A stretch of DNA of 64,000 bases from Pseudomonas sp. Seg1 (GTDB lineage Bacteria; Pseudomonadota; Gammaproteobacteria; Pseudomonadales; Pseudomonadaceae): assembly GCF_018326005.1 (NCBI RefSeq), contig NZ_AP021903.1:2358001-2422000 (forward strand), in the 5' to 3' direction. Shown in pieces: positions 26,479-35,570 of this stretch. A program made the position numbers and the translations under genes. Position 1 is the first letter of the stretch. Every line of letters starts with the position of its first letter. The notes under the pieces were generated by a model. It searched no databases and was not told where the DNA came from. It worked only from the letters and a program-made list of their open reading frames with translations.

Positions 26479-26700
26479 GCTCGGTACTTTCCCCTCAGGT
26501 CAAAAAAACAATGTTGCGCAGAGGGTTTCATTGTTCGACGGGACCGAAAGGCTGACGAGTTAAACGTTGTTAATTGCGCCGCGAAACGTTGAACTCAGCA
26601 CATCGCTGCAAGTCGGCGAGGGGGCGGATCGGCGAGGATGGCTACTATCTAGAGGCGCACGTTCGGTGCCGTCGAAGATCGATCAAGCAAGGGGATTGGC

Positions 26701-27693
26701 ATGACAGGTTCGTTACACGCTACGTGGGGCACACTCGGATTGGCGCTCGCGCTGGCGGCCACAAGTGCTCTGGCACAGGCGCCGCAGGTCGGTACGCAGG
26801 CCCCCGGCTACTTTCGTTTGGCGCTGGGCGACTATGAAGTGACGGCACTGTTCGACGGTTATAACGATCTGTCACCCAAATTGCTGCAGGGCATGAGTCA
26901 GGGGCAGATCCGTGCATTGCTCGCTCGCCGTTCGATTGAAACCCCGGGCGTGCAAACGGCGTTTAACGCTTTTCTGGTCAACACCGGCAAGCAGTTGATC
27001 CTGGTCGACACCGGTGCCGGGCAGTGCATTGGCGCTACCGCCGGCCAACTTTCGGCGAACATGCAGGCTGCGGGTTACCAACCGGAACAGGTCGATACCA
27101 TTCTGCTGACGCACCTGCATCTGGACCACGTTTGCGGACTGGTCGACGCTGAGCAAAAACCGGTTTTCGCCAATGCCACAGTCTATGCAGCCAAGGCTGA
27201 GGCCGACTATTGGCTCGATCCGCAGGCGTTGGCCAAAGCCCCGGCCGGGGCGAAAGAATTCTTCAGGATCGCTCAGGATTCCACCGCACCCTACGTGGCC
27301 GCGGGCCGCTTCAAGACCTTCACGCCGGGGCAGTCGCCGCTGCCAGGTGTGGTCGAGGCTGCACTTGAAAGCGGGCACACCCCAGGCAGCACCACCTACC
27401 GTTTCACTTCTCAGAACCAGAGCATCGTGTTCATGGGTGACCTGGTGCACAACCTCGCCGTGCAGTTCGACCACCCTGAAGTGTCGATCAGTTTTGACGT
27501 CAACGGTCAGCAGGCGATCAAAAGCCGTAACGCTGTGTTCAGCGCTGCGGCCGCCAGCAAAACCTGGGTGAGCGCCGCACACCTGCCGTTTCCGGGGATC
27601 GGTCACATCACCGCCATCGATAAGCACTTCCAATGGGCGCCGGTGGAATACGGCCCTTACAAACGCGCGGCCAAAGTACCGTTGATCGAGTAA
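26701..27693 (+). CDS. secreted MBL-fold metallo-hydrolase
   Basis: The 330-residue protein has a signal peptide (MTGSLHATWGTLGLALALAA, cleavage near SALA) and the metallo-beta-lactamase fold. The zinc motif THLHLDH is at about residue 138, GHTPGSTTYRF supplies the next His, FMGDLVHN the bridging Asp, and SAAHLPFPG a late His. Export suggests a periplasmic hydrolase acting on lactones, phospho- or sulfo-esters or similar; the substrate is not deducible. It precedes a LysR gene in the same direction, 56 bases away. Confidence 0.88.
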   Translation: MTGSLHATWGTLGLALALAATSALAQAPQVGTQAPGYFRLALGDYEVTALFDGYNDLSPKLLQGMSQGQIRALLARRSIETPGVQTAFNAFLVNTGKQLILVDTGAGQCIGATAGQLSANMQAAGYQPEQVDTILLTHLHLDHVCGLVDAEQKPVFANATVYAAKAEADYWLDPQALAKAPAGAKEFFRIAQDSTAPYVAAGRFKTFTPGQSPLPGVVEAALESGHTPGSTTYRFTSQNQSIVFMGDLVHNLAVQFDHPEVSISFDVNGQQAIKSRNAVFSAAAASKTWVSAAHLPFPGIGHITAIDKHFQWAPVEYGPYKRAAKVPLIE

Positions 27694-27749
27694 AGTACGG
27701 CGCTCTCGCACCTGACTGAACAAGACTTCCAAGCAAGGAACACGAGCCG

Positions 27750-28673
27750 ATGAACCGTAACGATCTGCGTCGCGTCGACATGAACCTGTTGGTGATTTTC
27801 GAAGCGCTGATGTTCGAAAAGAACCTGACCCGCGTCGCCGAGAAACTGTTCATGGGCCAACCCGCCGTGAGTGCGGCGCTCGGCCGTCTGCGCGATCTGT
27901 TCGATGACCCGTTGCTGCTGCGCAACGGTCGCAGCATGGAGCCGACCGCCCGCGCCCTGGCGATTCTCAAGGAGCTGCAACCGGCGATGGACGTCATTTC
28001 CGGGGCCGTCAGCCGCGCCAAGGAATTTGAACCGGCGAGCAGTTGCGACGTGTTCCGCATCGGCCTGTCGGACGATGCCGAGTTCGGCCTGTTTCCGCCG
28101 TTATTGCGCAAGCTTCAGCAAGAAGCACCGGGGATTGTCGTGGTGGTGCGCCGCGCCAATTACCTGCTGATGCCGGCGCTGCTGGCGTCCGGGGAAATCT
28201 CGGTGGGTGTCAGCTACACCACCGATCTGCCCGCCAACGCCAAGCGCAAGAAACTGCGCGACATTCCCTGCAAAGTCCTGCGCGGTGACGATCGTCCGGG
28301 GCCGCTGACACTGGATGAATACTGCGAACGCCCGCACGCGATGGTGTCGTTTTCCGGTGATCTGAGCGGCAACATCGATCTGGACCTGGCCAAGCTGGGC
28401 CGCACTCGCCGTGTAGTCCTCGGCGTGCCGCAGTTCAGCGGCTTGCGCGCCTTGCTCGCCGGCACCGAAATGATCGCCACCGTCCCGGACTATGCCGCGT
28501 GCGCTCTGGTCGAGGGCTGTGCCTTGCGCGCAGAAGATCCACCGTTCCCGATCGAAGCGGCGCAGCTGTCGATGGCCTGGAGCGGGGTGCATGACAACGA
28601 CCCGGCGGAGAAGTGGTTGCGGTCGCGGATCAGTCAGTTCATGTCGGTGTCGCTGGATATCCCCTCGGTCTGA
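27750..28673 (+). CDS. LysR-family regulator (NodD/LinR-like subgroup)
   Basis: The 307-residue protein has the N-terminal helix-turn-helix of the NodD-like LysR subgroup (RRVDMNLLVIFEALMFEKNL, then KLFMGQPAVSAALGRLRDLF) and the FDDPLLLRNGRSMEPTARA linker typical of it. The effector domain starts at about 90 (FRIGLSDDAEFGLFPPLLRK). It lies between the metallo-hydrolase gene and the DoxX/amidohydrolase cluster, all in one direction, so it could regulate either. A REPIN and a gap of about 210 bases separate it from the cluster. Confidence 0.9.
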   Translation: MNRNDLRRVDMNLLVIFEALMFEKNLTRVAEKLFMGQPAVSAALGRLRDLFDDPLLLRNGRSMEPTARALAILKELQPAMDVISGAVSRAKEFEPASSCDVFRIGLSDDAEFGLFPPLLRKLQQEAPGIVVVVRRANYLLMPALLASGEISVGVSYTTDLPANAKRKKLRDIPCKVLRGDDRPGPLTLDEYCERPHAMVSFSGDLSGNIDLDLAKLGRTRRVVLGVPQFSGLRALLAGTEMIATVPDYAACALVEGCALRAEDPPFPIEAAQLSMAWSGVHDNDPAEKWLRSRISQFMSVSLDIPSV

Positions 28674-28697
28674 CGAAACAACACAGTTCCCCCCCCA

Positions 28698-28788
28698 TGT
28701 GGGAGCGAGCCTGCTCGCGATGGCGCCCGGTCAGTCGACATCCCTGTTGAATGACACACCGCTATCGCGAGCAGGCTCGCTCCCACAG
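28698..28788. repeat. REPIN (inverted REP pair)
   Basis: TGTGGGAGCGAGCCTGCTCG at the left and CGAGCAGGCTCGCTCCCACA at the right are perfect inverted halves around about 50 bases of unique sequence. The element lies between the LysR gene and the DoxX gene. Confidence 0.9.
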
Positions 28789-28886
28789 GGGTTTTAGGTG
28801 AAAGAAAGAAAGAGAGCACATCCATCCAATTTCCCCGCGCCCGGCATCGGCATTATTCAGGCCAATGACATTTCAAGGGTCGGGGC

Positions 28887-29303
28887 ATGAGCGCGATACA
28901 CAATGATGAACGGGCGCGCGACGTTGGTTTGCTGTTTCTGCGGGTCAGCGGCGGGTTGTTTCTGCTGTGGGTGCACGGTTTGCCCAAGTTGCTCGACTTC
29001 ACCGCGCAATTGGCGCTGATCGAAGATCCTTTCCACCTCGGCGCCCACCTGACCTTGTGTCTGGCGATCTTCGCCGAAGTCCTCTGTCCATTACTGATCG
29101 TCGCCGGGTTACTGGTGAGATTGGCGTGCTTGCCTATTCTGTTTGTGCTGCTGGTGGCGCTGTTGGTTGTGCATCCGCAATGGAGTGTGGCTGAGGGGCA
29201 GTTCGGCTGGTTGCTGTTGATCCTGTTTACCACTGTGTTTATCGCCGGGCCGGGACGGCTGGCGATTTCTGTTCGTTTGCCCGGAGTGTTGCGTTATGCC
29301 TGA
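28887..29303 (+). CDS. DoxX-family membrane protein
   Basis: The 138-residue protein has four hydrophobic segments and the DoxX pattern: LRVSGGLFLLWVHGLPKLLD in the first helix region, then LTLCLAIFAEVLCPLLIVAG and LACLPILFVLLVALLVVHPQ. DoxX proteins are inner-membrane partners of redox or quinone-linked enzymes; the precise role is not known. It starts a likely operon: its stop codon overlaps the start of the following monooxygenase-domain gene, and an amidohydrolase and an isochorismatase-like hydrolase follow. Confidence 0.85.
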   Translation: MSAIHNDERARDVGLLFLRVSGGLFLLWVHGLPKLLDFTAQLALIEDPFHLGAHLTLCLAIFAEVLCPLLIVAGLLVRLACLPILFVLLVALLVVHPQWSVAEGQFGWLLLILFTTVFIAGPGRLAISVRLPGVLRYA

Positions 29304-29922
29304 AGTCCTCCATCCACAGTCACCGGGGGCCGATGAGACGGTCACATTGATCATCAAACACCGGGTCAAGGCCGGTTTCGAGTCAGCGTATGAAGCCTGG
29401 CTGCGCAATATCGTTCGCGTGGCTGGGCAGCGTGAGGGCCATTTGGGCGTGGACGTGGTGCGTGGCAAGCGCGGCCGTCTCGACTTCTACACCTGTGTGC
29501 TGCGCTTCAGCTCCACCGGAGCGATGCAAGGCTGGCTGGAATCGCCGCAGCGTCAGGCTCTGGTCGCCGAAGCTGCGCCGATGCTGGCTGATGGCGATCA
29601 GACCGAAGTCGCGCCGATCAATGAATTCTGGTTCTCGCCACTGGCCGATGCCGCTACACCGCCACCGCGCTGGAAGCAGGCCGTGGTCTCGCTGCTGGTG
29701 ATTCTGCCGCACACCTTACTGGTGCCGCTGATCTGGGGGCCGCTGCTTTCGATGCACCCGATCCTGTCCAACTACATAGTCGCCACGTTCCTGATCACCC
29801 TGACTATCGTCCTGTCGGTGGTGTACGTGGTGATGCCGCCGGTCACCCGTTTGTTTACGCCGTGGCTCGAAGCCAGCCAGGCCCATGAACACCTCGATTC
29901 CCAAGAGACCTCGCCACGCTGA
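29296..29922 (+). CDS. ABM-domain protein with C-terminal membrane helices
   Basis: The 208-residue protein has an antibiotic-biosynthesis-monooxygenase (ABM) ferredoxin-like domain (residues about 12-105; TLIIKHRVKAGFESAYEAWL and REGHLGVDVVRG) joined to two membrane helices (VVSLLVILPHTLLVPLIWGP and ILSNYIVATFLITLTIVLSV). This ABM-plus-TM architecture is frequent in Pseudomonas. The start overlaps the DoxX stop codon, so translation is probably coupled. The likely role is membrane-bound oxidative or heme-type chemistry together with DoxX, which is an inference only. Confidence 0.82.
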   Translation: MPEVLHPQSPGADETVTLIIKHRVKAGFESAYEAWLRNIVRVAGQREGHLGVDVVRGKRGRLDFYTCVLRFSSTGAMQGWLESPQRQALVAEAAPMLADGDQTEVAPINEFWFSPLADAATPPPRWKQAVVSLLVILPHTLLVPLIWGPLLSMHPILSNYIVATFLITLTIVLSVVYVVMPPVTRLFTPWLEASQAHEHLDSQETSPR

Positions 29923-29965
29923 GCGCGCGGGGTTCGCTTCTTTTCACTTTGCTTGAGGAACTGCG

Positions 29966-31804
29966 ATGAGCGCTGATCTGATTTTGTTCAATGGCCAATT
30001 CCATACCGTAGACCGCACCAAGCCACTGGCCAGCGCCGTGGCGATCAAGGACGGCCGCTTCGTGGTCGTCGGCAATGACACCCAAGCCATGTCCTTGCGC
30101 GGCCCGGCCACGCAAGTGATCGATATGCACGGTCGCTGCGTGATTCCCGGCCTCAACGACTCGCACTTGCACCTGATCCGTGGCGGTTTGAACTACAACC
30201 TCGAACTGCGCTGGGAAGGCGTGCCGTCGCTGGCCGACGCGTTGCGCATGCTCAAGGACCAGGCCGACCGTACACCGACCCCGCAATGGGTGCGCGTGGT
30301 CGGCGGCTGGAACGAATTCCAGTTCGCCGAAAAACGCATGCCGACCCTCGAAGAACTCAATCAGGCGGCGCCGGACACCCCGGTGTTCGTCCTGCACCTC
30401 TACGACCGTGCACTGCTCAACCGCGCGGCGCTGCGCGTGGCCGGCTACACCCGCGACACGCCGAACCCGCCGGGCGGCGAGATTGTGCGTGACGCCAATG
30501 GCAACCCGACCGGCATGCTGGTGGCCAAACCCAACGCGATGATTCTCTATTCGACGCTGGCCAAGGGGCCGAAGCTGCCGCTGGAGTATCAGGTCAACTC
30601 GACCCGCCAGTTCATGCGTGAACTCAACCGCCTCGGCCTGACCAGCGCGATCGATGCCGGCGGTGGTTTCCAGAACTATCCGGACGATTATCAGGTGATC
30701 GAGCAACTGGCCAAGGACGACCAGTTGACCGTGCGTATCGCCTACAACCTGTTCACCCAGAAACCCAAAGAAGAACTGACCGATTTCCAGAACTGGACCG
30801 GCAGCGTCAAGTTGCATCAGGGCGACGACTTCCTGCGGCACAACGGTGCCGGCGAGATGCTGGTGTTCTCGGCGGCGGATTTCGAAGACTTCCTCGAACC
30901 GCGTCCGGACCTGCCGCAAACCATGGAGGCTGAGCTGGAACCGGTGGTGCGCCACCTCGTCGAGCAGCGCTGGCCGTTCCGTCTGCACGCCACCTACAAC
31001 GAATCGATCAGCCGCATGCTCGACGTGTTCGAGAAGGTCAATCGCGACATTCCGTTCAACGGTCTGCCGTGGTTCTTCGACCACGCCGAAACCATCACCC
31101 CGCAGAACATCGAACGGGTGAAAGCCTTGGGCGGCGGCATCGCGATTCAGGATCGTATGGCGTTCCAGGGCGAATACTTCGTCGATCGTTACGGTTCGAA
31201 AGCTGCCGAAGCGACGCCGCCGATCAAACGCATGCTCGCCGAAGGTGTGCCGGTTGGCGCGGGCACCGATGCGACGCGGGTTTCCAGCTACAACCCGTGG
31301 ACGTCACTGTACTGGATGGTCAGCGGCCGCACCGTCGGTGGCCTGGCGTTGTACGAAGAAGGTTTGCCGCGCACCACCGCGCTGGAACTGTTCACTCACG
31401 GCAGCGCTTGGTTCTCCTCGGAGCAGGGCAAGAAAGGCCAGATCAAGGTCGGGCAACTGGCGGATCTGGCGGCACTGAGCGCGGACTTTTTCCACGTCGA
31501 AGAAGAAGCGATCAAGTGGATCGAGTCGGTACTGACCGTGGTGGGCGGCAAGATTGTCTACGCCGCCGGCGACTTCGCAGACCTCGGCCCGGCCAGCGTT
31601 CCGGTGCTGCCGGACTGGTCGCCGGTGGTGAAAGTCCCCGGCCACTGGCGGCCTAACTCGCCGTTGCAGGCGCAGGTTCACCAATGCGTCGGCGCCTGCG
31701 CCGTGCACTCGCACAGTCATGAAAAAGCGCGATTATCGAACGCACCGGTCAGCGATTTCGCCGGTTTCTGGGGCGCGTTCGGTTGTTCCTGCTTCGCTTT
31801 CTGA
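29966..31804 (+). CDS. YtcJ-type amidohydrolase
   Basis: The 612-residue protein belongs to the amidohydrolase superfamily, YtcJ/COG1574 branch. It has an N-terminal composite strand domain (LILFNGQFHTVDRTKPLASA), the metal-binding GLNDSHLHLIRGG near residue 65, later His motifs (FRLHATYNE and FFDHAETIT), and GVPVGAGTDATRVSS near 430 with the catalytic Asp. The C-terminus is unusual, rich in Cys and His (HQCVGACAVHSHSHEKA and a final GCSCFAF). The ATG at 29966 is preceded by TTGAGGAAC. Substrate unknown; the adjacent isochorismatase-like enzyme suggests amide or N-acyl catabolism. Confidence 0.88.
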   Translation: MSADLILFNGQFHTVDRTKPLASAVAIKDGRFVVVGNDTQAMSLRGPATQVIDMHGRCVIPGLNDSHLHLIRGGLNYNLELRWEGVPSLADALRMLKDQADRTPTPQWVRVVGGWNEFQFAEKRMPTLEELNQAAPDTPVFVLHLYDRALLNRAALRVAGYTRDTPNPPGGEIVRDANGNPTGMLVAKPNAMILYSTLAKGPKLPLEYQVNSTRQFMRELNRLGLTSAIDAGGGFQNYPDDYQVIEQLAKDDQLTVRIAYNLFTQKPKEELTDFQNWTGSVKLHQGDDFLRHNGAGEMLVFSAADFEDFLEPRPDLPQTMEAELEPVVRHLVEQRWPFRLHATYNESISRMLDVFEKVNRDIPFNGLPWFFDHAETITPQNIERVKALGGGIAIQDRMAFQGEYFVDRYGSKAAEATPPIKRMLAEGVPVGAGTDATRVSSYNPWTSLYWMVSGRTVGGLALYEEGLPRTTALELFTHGSAWFSSEQGKKGQIKVGQLADLAALSADFFHVEEEAIKWIESVLTVVGGKIVYAAGDFADLGPASVPVLPDWSPVVKVPGHWRPNSPLQAQVHQCVGACAVHSHSHEKARLSNAPVSDFAGFWGAFGCSCFAF

Positions 31805-31872
31805 TTTCCCCAAAAGCGCCGGCCACGAGGCACGGCGCTTGACATCACATCCATCCAACCAGGAGTTTCCCC

Positions 31873-32496
31873 ATGAGCGTTCCTTACAAGCGTCTGAACA
31901 AAGATGATGCGGTCGTGTTGCTGGTCGACCACCAGACCGGTCTGATTTCGCTGGTACAGGATTTCACCCCGAACGAGTTCAAGAACAACGTGCTGGCACT
32001 GGGCGACATTGCCAAATTCTTCAAGCTGCCGACCATCCTCACCACCAGTTTCGACGCAGGCCCGAACGGCCCGATCGTGCCTGAACTGCTGGAACAGTTC
32101 CCGGATGCACCGTTTATTCAACGTCCAGGCCAGATCAACGCCTGGGACAACGAAGACTTCGTCAAAGCCATCAAGGCCACCGGTCGCAAGCAACTGATCA
32201 TCGCCGGTGTGGTGACTGACGTGTGCGTGGCGTTCCCGACCCTGTCGGCCATCGCTGAAGGCTTCGAAGTGTTTGTGGTGACCGACTCGTCCGGCACCTT
32301 CAACACCACCGTGCAACAAGCGGCGTGGGCGCGGATGTCGGCGGCCGGTGCGCAACTGTTGAACTGGTTCTCGGTGGCGTGCGAGCTCCAGGGCGACTGG
32401 CGCAACGACATGGAAGGCCTGGCGAATCTGCTGTCGAACCGCTTGCCGAACTACCGCAACCTGATCAACAGCTACACCAAGTTCACCGCCAAGTAA
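31873..32496 (+). CDS. ycaC: YcaC-type isochorismatase-like hydrolase
   Basis: The 207-residue cysteine-hydrolase-fold protein opens MSVPYKRLNKDDAVVLLVDH with the catalytic Asp in LLVDHQTGL, and has GVVTDVCVAFPTLSAIAEGF carrying the nucleophilic Cys at about residue 118. This is the YcaC group of isochorismatase-like hydrolases, octameric enzymes of unknown physiological substrate. The start has an AGGAG ribosome binding site. It ends the DoxX-ABM-amidohydrolase cluster. A large intergenic inverted repeat follows before the convergent channel gene. Confidence 0.88.
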   Translation: MSVPYKRLNKDDAVVLLVDHQTGLISLVQDFTPNEFKNNVLALGDIAKFFKLPTILTTSFDAGPNGPIVPELLEQFPDAPFIQRPGQINAWDNEDFVKAIKATGRKQLIIAGVVTDVCVAFPTLSAIAEGFEVFVVTDSSGTFNTTVQQAAWARMSAAGAQLLNWFSVACELQGDWRNDMEGLANLLSNRLPNYRNLINSYTKFTAK

Positions 32497-32516
32497 TTAG
32501 ATGTGAGTTTGAAAAG

Positions 32517-32677
32517 CCCCTCACCCTAGCCCTCTCCCAGAGGGAGAGGGAACTGACCGAGGGGCTCTTTAGAAGTACGCCGACGTGCAATACCGAGCCG
32601 AACTTCAGTTTTGAACAGCTTAAAGATCGGCTCCCTTTCCCCCTCGCCCCCTGGGGGAGAGGGCTGGGGTGAGGGGG
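32517..32677. repeat. long intergenic inverted repeat, CCCCTCACCC type
   Basis: CCCCTCACCCTAGCCCTCTC near the left end and GAGAGGGCTGGGGTGAGGGG near the right are inverted, with a second internal hairpin (CTCTCCCAGAGGGAGAG). Elements like this are widespread between convergent genes in Pseudomonas. Here it lies between ycaC and the MscS-type gene, where it may help end both transcripts. Confidence 0.75.
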
Positions 32678-32705
32678 TAAAGCTCTTGATCTTAAGATCT
32701 TCGCA

Positions 32706-34133
32706 TCAACGCTTTTGCAGCCAACCGAGAAACCCACCTTTCTTGATCGGTGTCGTTTTCGCCAACAACGCGAGATGACTGTTCTGCTGCCGCACCGCCT
32801 GCAATTTATTCAACGCCCGCCCCACCTCCGTGCGTTGCTCCATGCACTGACGGGTCAGCCCCTTGTCGAGACGGTAGATGATGCTCGATGTCAGCGCCGT
32901 AAACGTAGCCTGCGACGGCGTATCGGCGAGAATGCTCTGTTCGCCCATGACCTCACTCGGCCCCATTCGCCCGGCTTCGGTCTGCCCGTCGCCGTCCGGC
33001 ACAGTCGCACTGACCACGCCCGTGGCAATCACAAACAGGCTGTCCGGCACTTCATCCAGATCCAGCACTACCTGGCCCGCCGCGTACTGCTGCGCGACCA
33101 TCGATTCAGCCAGACGGTCACGTTCTTCATGGCTCAGCGAGCGGAAAATTTTCACCTCATCCAGCAACGCGCGGGCGCGAGTCGAAGGCTCGATCACGCC
33201 ATCCGGATGCCGCGAAATCCCGGCCGCTTCGAGATGACGGTGGGCGAGGTCGAACAGTTGATTGCGCACTTCGCCTTTCTTGCTCAACTCGGCAATGAAA
33301 CCGCTGGCCACGTATTCCGACATCTCTTCGCCGGCTTCTTTCAACACGGCTTTGGGCGCCGGGTTGAGCAGCAGACTGCTGCTGCCTTGCAACGTACGGT
33401 CGAGGGCGTCGAGTACCCGGCGTGGGCGAATGTGGTTGGGCACCTGAATGCTGATCGACACGCCATGCATGTTGCTCGGGCGGCTGAGGTTGACGATTTT
33501 CGCCTTGGCCGCCACCGAGTTTGGCACCACGGCCATGGTCCCGGCGCTGGTCAACAGATGCGTGGCGCGCCAGTCGATGTCGAGCACTTTACCTTCGACG
33601 CCGTCGATCACTACGAAGTCGTCCACTTGGTAGGGCTTGGTGGTGTTGAGGACGATCCCGGAAAACACGTCGGCCAGGGTACTTTGCAGCGCCAGACCGA
33701 CGACGATGGCGACCACACCGGACGTGGCGAGCAGGCCTTTGACCGGCAACTCCAGCACATAACCGGCTGCCGCAACGATGGCCGCCAAAAACACCAGCGC
33801 GCCAATCACGTCCTGCAGCAAGCGCCCGCTGTGACCAATGCGGCGCATCAGGATCAGGCCGATGACTTCGGTGAGGACCCTCGCGGCGTACAACCACCAA
33901 AGAATGCCCAACGCCGTCGCGCCGAGTTGCGCCACGCGATCATCGGCAAACAGCGGCGCCTGCAACGGGCTGACGCCGGCGTTGATCACCAACGCACTGA
34001 ACGCCAGAAACAGCACCAGGCGAATGCCGACTCGCGGAGCACGATGCGAAAAAGGCGTGAAGTGCCAGAGCAGACCATCGAGCAAGAGCAGAGCAGCGCT
34101 CCAGGACAGCAGGTGAGCAAGAAGGAAGGACAT
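32706..34133 (-). CDS. MscS-type channel with cyclic-nucleotide-binding domain
   Basis: From ATG 34133 (MSFLLAHLLSWSAALLLLDG; GGAG upstream) the product is 475 residues. It has about five membrane helices, and the MscS pore and beta domain (VGLALQSTLADVFSGIVLNT, VDDFVVIDGVEGKVLDIDWR, VVPNSVAAKAKIVNLSRP). A C-terminal cNMP-binding domain covers residues about 335-450 (FRSLSHEERDRLAESMVAQQ and PSEVMGEQSILADTP). Such hybrids are bacterial cyclic-nucleotide-gated relatives of MscS. A longer open frame upstream reads through an inverted repeat and was rejected. A 900-residue open frame on the other strand is a shadow. Confidence 0.88.
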   Translation of the reverse strand: MSFLLAHLLSWSAALLLLDGLLWHFTPFSHRAPRVGIRLVLFLAFSALVINAGVSPLQAPLFADDRVAQLGATALGILWWLYAARVLTEVIGLILMRRIGHSGRLLQDVIGALVFLAAIVAAAGYVLELPVKGLLATSGVVAIVVGLALQSTLADVFSGIVLNTTKPYQVDDFVVIDGVEGKVLDIDWRATHLLTSAGTMAVVPNSVAAKAKIVNLSRPSNMHGVSISIQVPNHIRPRRVLDALDRTLQGSSSLLLNPAPKAVLKEAGEEMSEYVASGFIAELSKKGEVRNQLFDLAHRHLEAAGISRHPDGVIEPSTRARALLDEVKIFRSLSHEERDRLAESMVAQQYAAGQVVLDLDEVPDSLFVIATGVVSATVPDGDGQTEAGRMGPSEVMGEQSILADTPSQATFTALTSSIIYRLDKGLTRQCMEQRTEVGRALNKLQAVRQQNSHLALLAKTTPIKKGGFLGWLQKR

Positions 34134-34187
34134 GATGTGCTCCGGATTGGCACGAGCCTTGGTGATGAAGGACTTTTTGTGGTGAGT

Positions 34188-34304
34188 GGATTTAGCGAAA
34201 CGTCGCACCGCCCCGACGGGTTGCGAAGCGACCCCGCTCTTATCCAGAAGAAGCAGGGGACTGCTGTGCAGCCCATCGGGGCGGTGCGACGTTTCGCTAA
34301 ATCC
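34188..34304. repeat. MITE-like element with perfect 29-bp terminal inverted repeats
   Basis: The left arm, beginning GGATTTAGCGAAACGTCGCA at 34188, and the right arm, ending TGCGACGTTTCGCTAAATCC at 34304, match over 29 bases without a mismatch. The loop is about 59 bases. No transposase is encoded. It sits between the starts of the channel gene and the end of the esterase gene. Confidence 0.8.
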
Positions 34305-34385
34305 CCTCGCCACAAGATCAATGGAAAAGATCGCCGCCTGCACGTGTCCGATGTGGAAGCCGCTGCAGGCTGCGATCTTTTAACG

Positions 34386-35411
34386 TCAAGGCTGCAAATG
34401 CGTCTTCAGCTCAGCCGCTGCCTGCCGCACGGCCGCTTTCACTTCCGGAATCTGACTCAGCGGGTTGAGCAAACCAAAGTCATGAATCATCCCGTTGTAG
34501 CGCACCGAGGTGACCGCCACACCGGCCGCATCCAGGTGCTGCGCATAGCCTTCGCCTTCATCGCGCAGCACGTCGAATTCGGCCGTCTGCACCAGTGTGG
34601 CGGGCAGGCCTTTGAGCTGTTCGGCGCTAGCGTTCAGTGGCGAAGCGTGGATCTGCGCACGTTCGGCCGGGTTGGTGGTGTAGCTGTCCCAGAACCACTG
34701 CATCATGCCTTTGGTGAGGAAGTGGCCCTCGGCGAATTGCTGGTACGAGCCGTCGTCGAACTGCGCGTTGGTCACCGGCCACATCAGCAGCTGGAAGCGC
34801 AGGGCAGGGGTTTTCTGTTCTTTGGCCATCAACGCGACGACGGCCGCCATGTTGCCGCCGACACTGTTGCCGGCTACCGCCAGACGCTTGCCGTCGACGC
34901 CGATGTCCTTGCCATGCTCGGCCACCCATTTCGTTGCGGCGTAGGCCTGGTTGATTGCGGTCGGGTACTGCGCTTCCGGCGACGGCGTGTAATCGACGTA
35001 CACCGCGACGGCGCCGGAGCCCACCACCAAGTCACGAATCAGGCGCTGGTGAGTCGGATAATCACCCAGCACCCAGCCGCCACCGTGGAAGAACATGAAC
35101 ACCGGCAACTCGCCTTTGACCTTGGCCGGGCGCACCACTTTCAGGTTGAGGGTCTGGCCGTCCACCGTGATCACCTTGTCGCTGACTTCCACACCGGACA
35201 GATCAACCTTCACCGAAGCCTGCGCACCTGTAAGTACTGCACGGGCATCTTTCGGGCTCAGCTGCTCCAGCGGCTTGCCACCACCGGCGGCGAGGGCTTC
35301 GAGAAAAGCCTGGGTGTTGTGTTCGACACCCGGGCTGCCGGCGGCGGCGAACGCGTTGCCGATGGACAGGGCGAGGAGGGAAGCGGCCAGGGTTTTCTTG
35401 ACGATGTTCAT
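34386..35411 (-). CDS. secreted HSL-family esterase/lipase (alpha/beta hydrolase)
   Basis: The 341-residue protein has a signal peptide (MNIVKKTLAASLLALSIGNA, cleavage near AFA). The hormone-sensitive-lipase family motifs follow: the oxyanion-hole FFHGGGWVLGD at about 125, the nucleophile elbow GNSVGG at about 195, and the late Asp and His positions (EFDVLRDEGE and MIHDFGLLNP). A periplasmic or secreted carboxylesterase on short acyl esters is expected. ATG 35411 has AAGGAA upstream; a TTG two codons earlier is less likely. It diverges from a LysR gene, its probable regulator. Confidence 0.88.
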   Translation of the reverse strand: MNIVKKTLAASLLALSIGNAFAAAGSPGVEHNTQAFLEALAAGGGKPLEQLSPKDARAVLTGAQASVKVDLSGVEVSDKVITVDGQTLNLKVVRPAKVKGELPVFMFFHGGGWVLGDYPTHQRLIRDLVVGSGAVAVYVDYTPSPEAQYPTAINQAYAATKWVAEHGKDIGVDGKRLAVAGNSVGGNMAAVVALMAKEQKTPALRFQLLMWPVTNAQFDDGSYQQFAEGHFLTKGMMQWFWDSYTTNPAERAQIHASPLNASAEQLKGLPATLVQTAEFDVLRDEGEGYAQHLDAAGVAVTSVRYNGMIHDFGLLNPLSQIPEVKAAVRQAAAELKTHLQP

Positions 35412-35570
35412 GTGCAATTCCTTTTAATCCGTTTGATTTTTTATGCCTGGGTTGCGGGCTGCTGTGGCGCTGGGCTTCAGGCCTCAGCAACACCGTGAGC
35501 ACAGATTAATGAGCTGCCGTAAAGTGAAAAAGCGGCTATAAAGCGTTTAACTGTCCACCAGAGAGTGACA

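Noticed and set aside
34134..34343. N-terminal extension of the MscS-type channel
   Set aside because: The extra 70 codons are encoded by the inverted repeat at 34188-34304; the start at 34133 has a good ribosome binding site.
32715..35498. A 927-codon open frame on the plus strand
   Set aside because: It lies antisense to the MscS-type channel and esterase genes, has composition typical of shadow frames (Arg/His/Gln-rich) and no domain signature.
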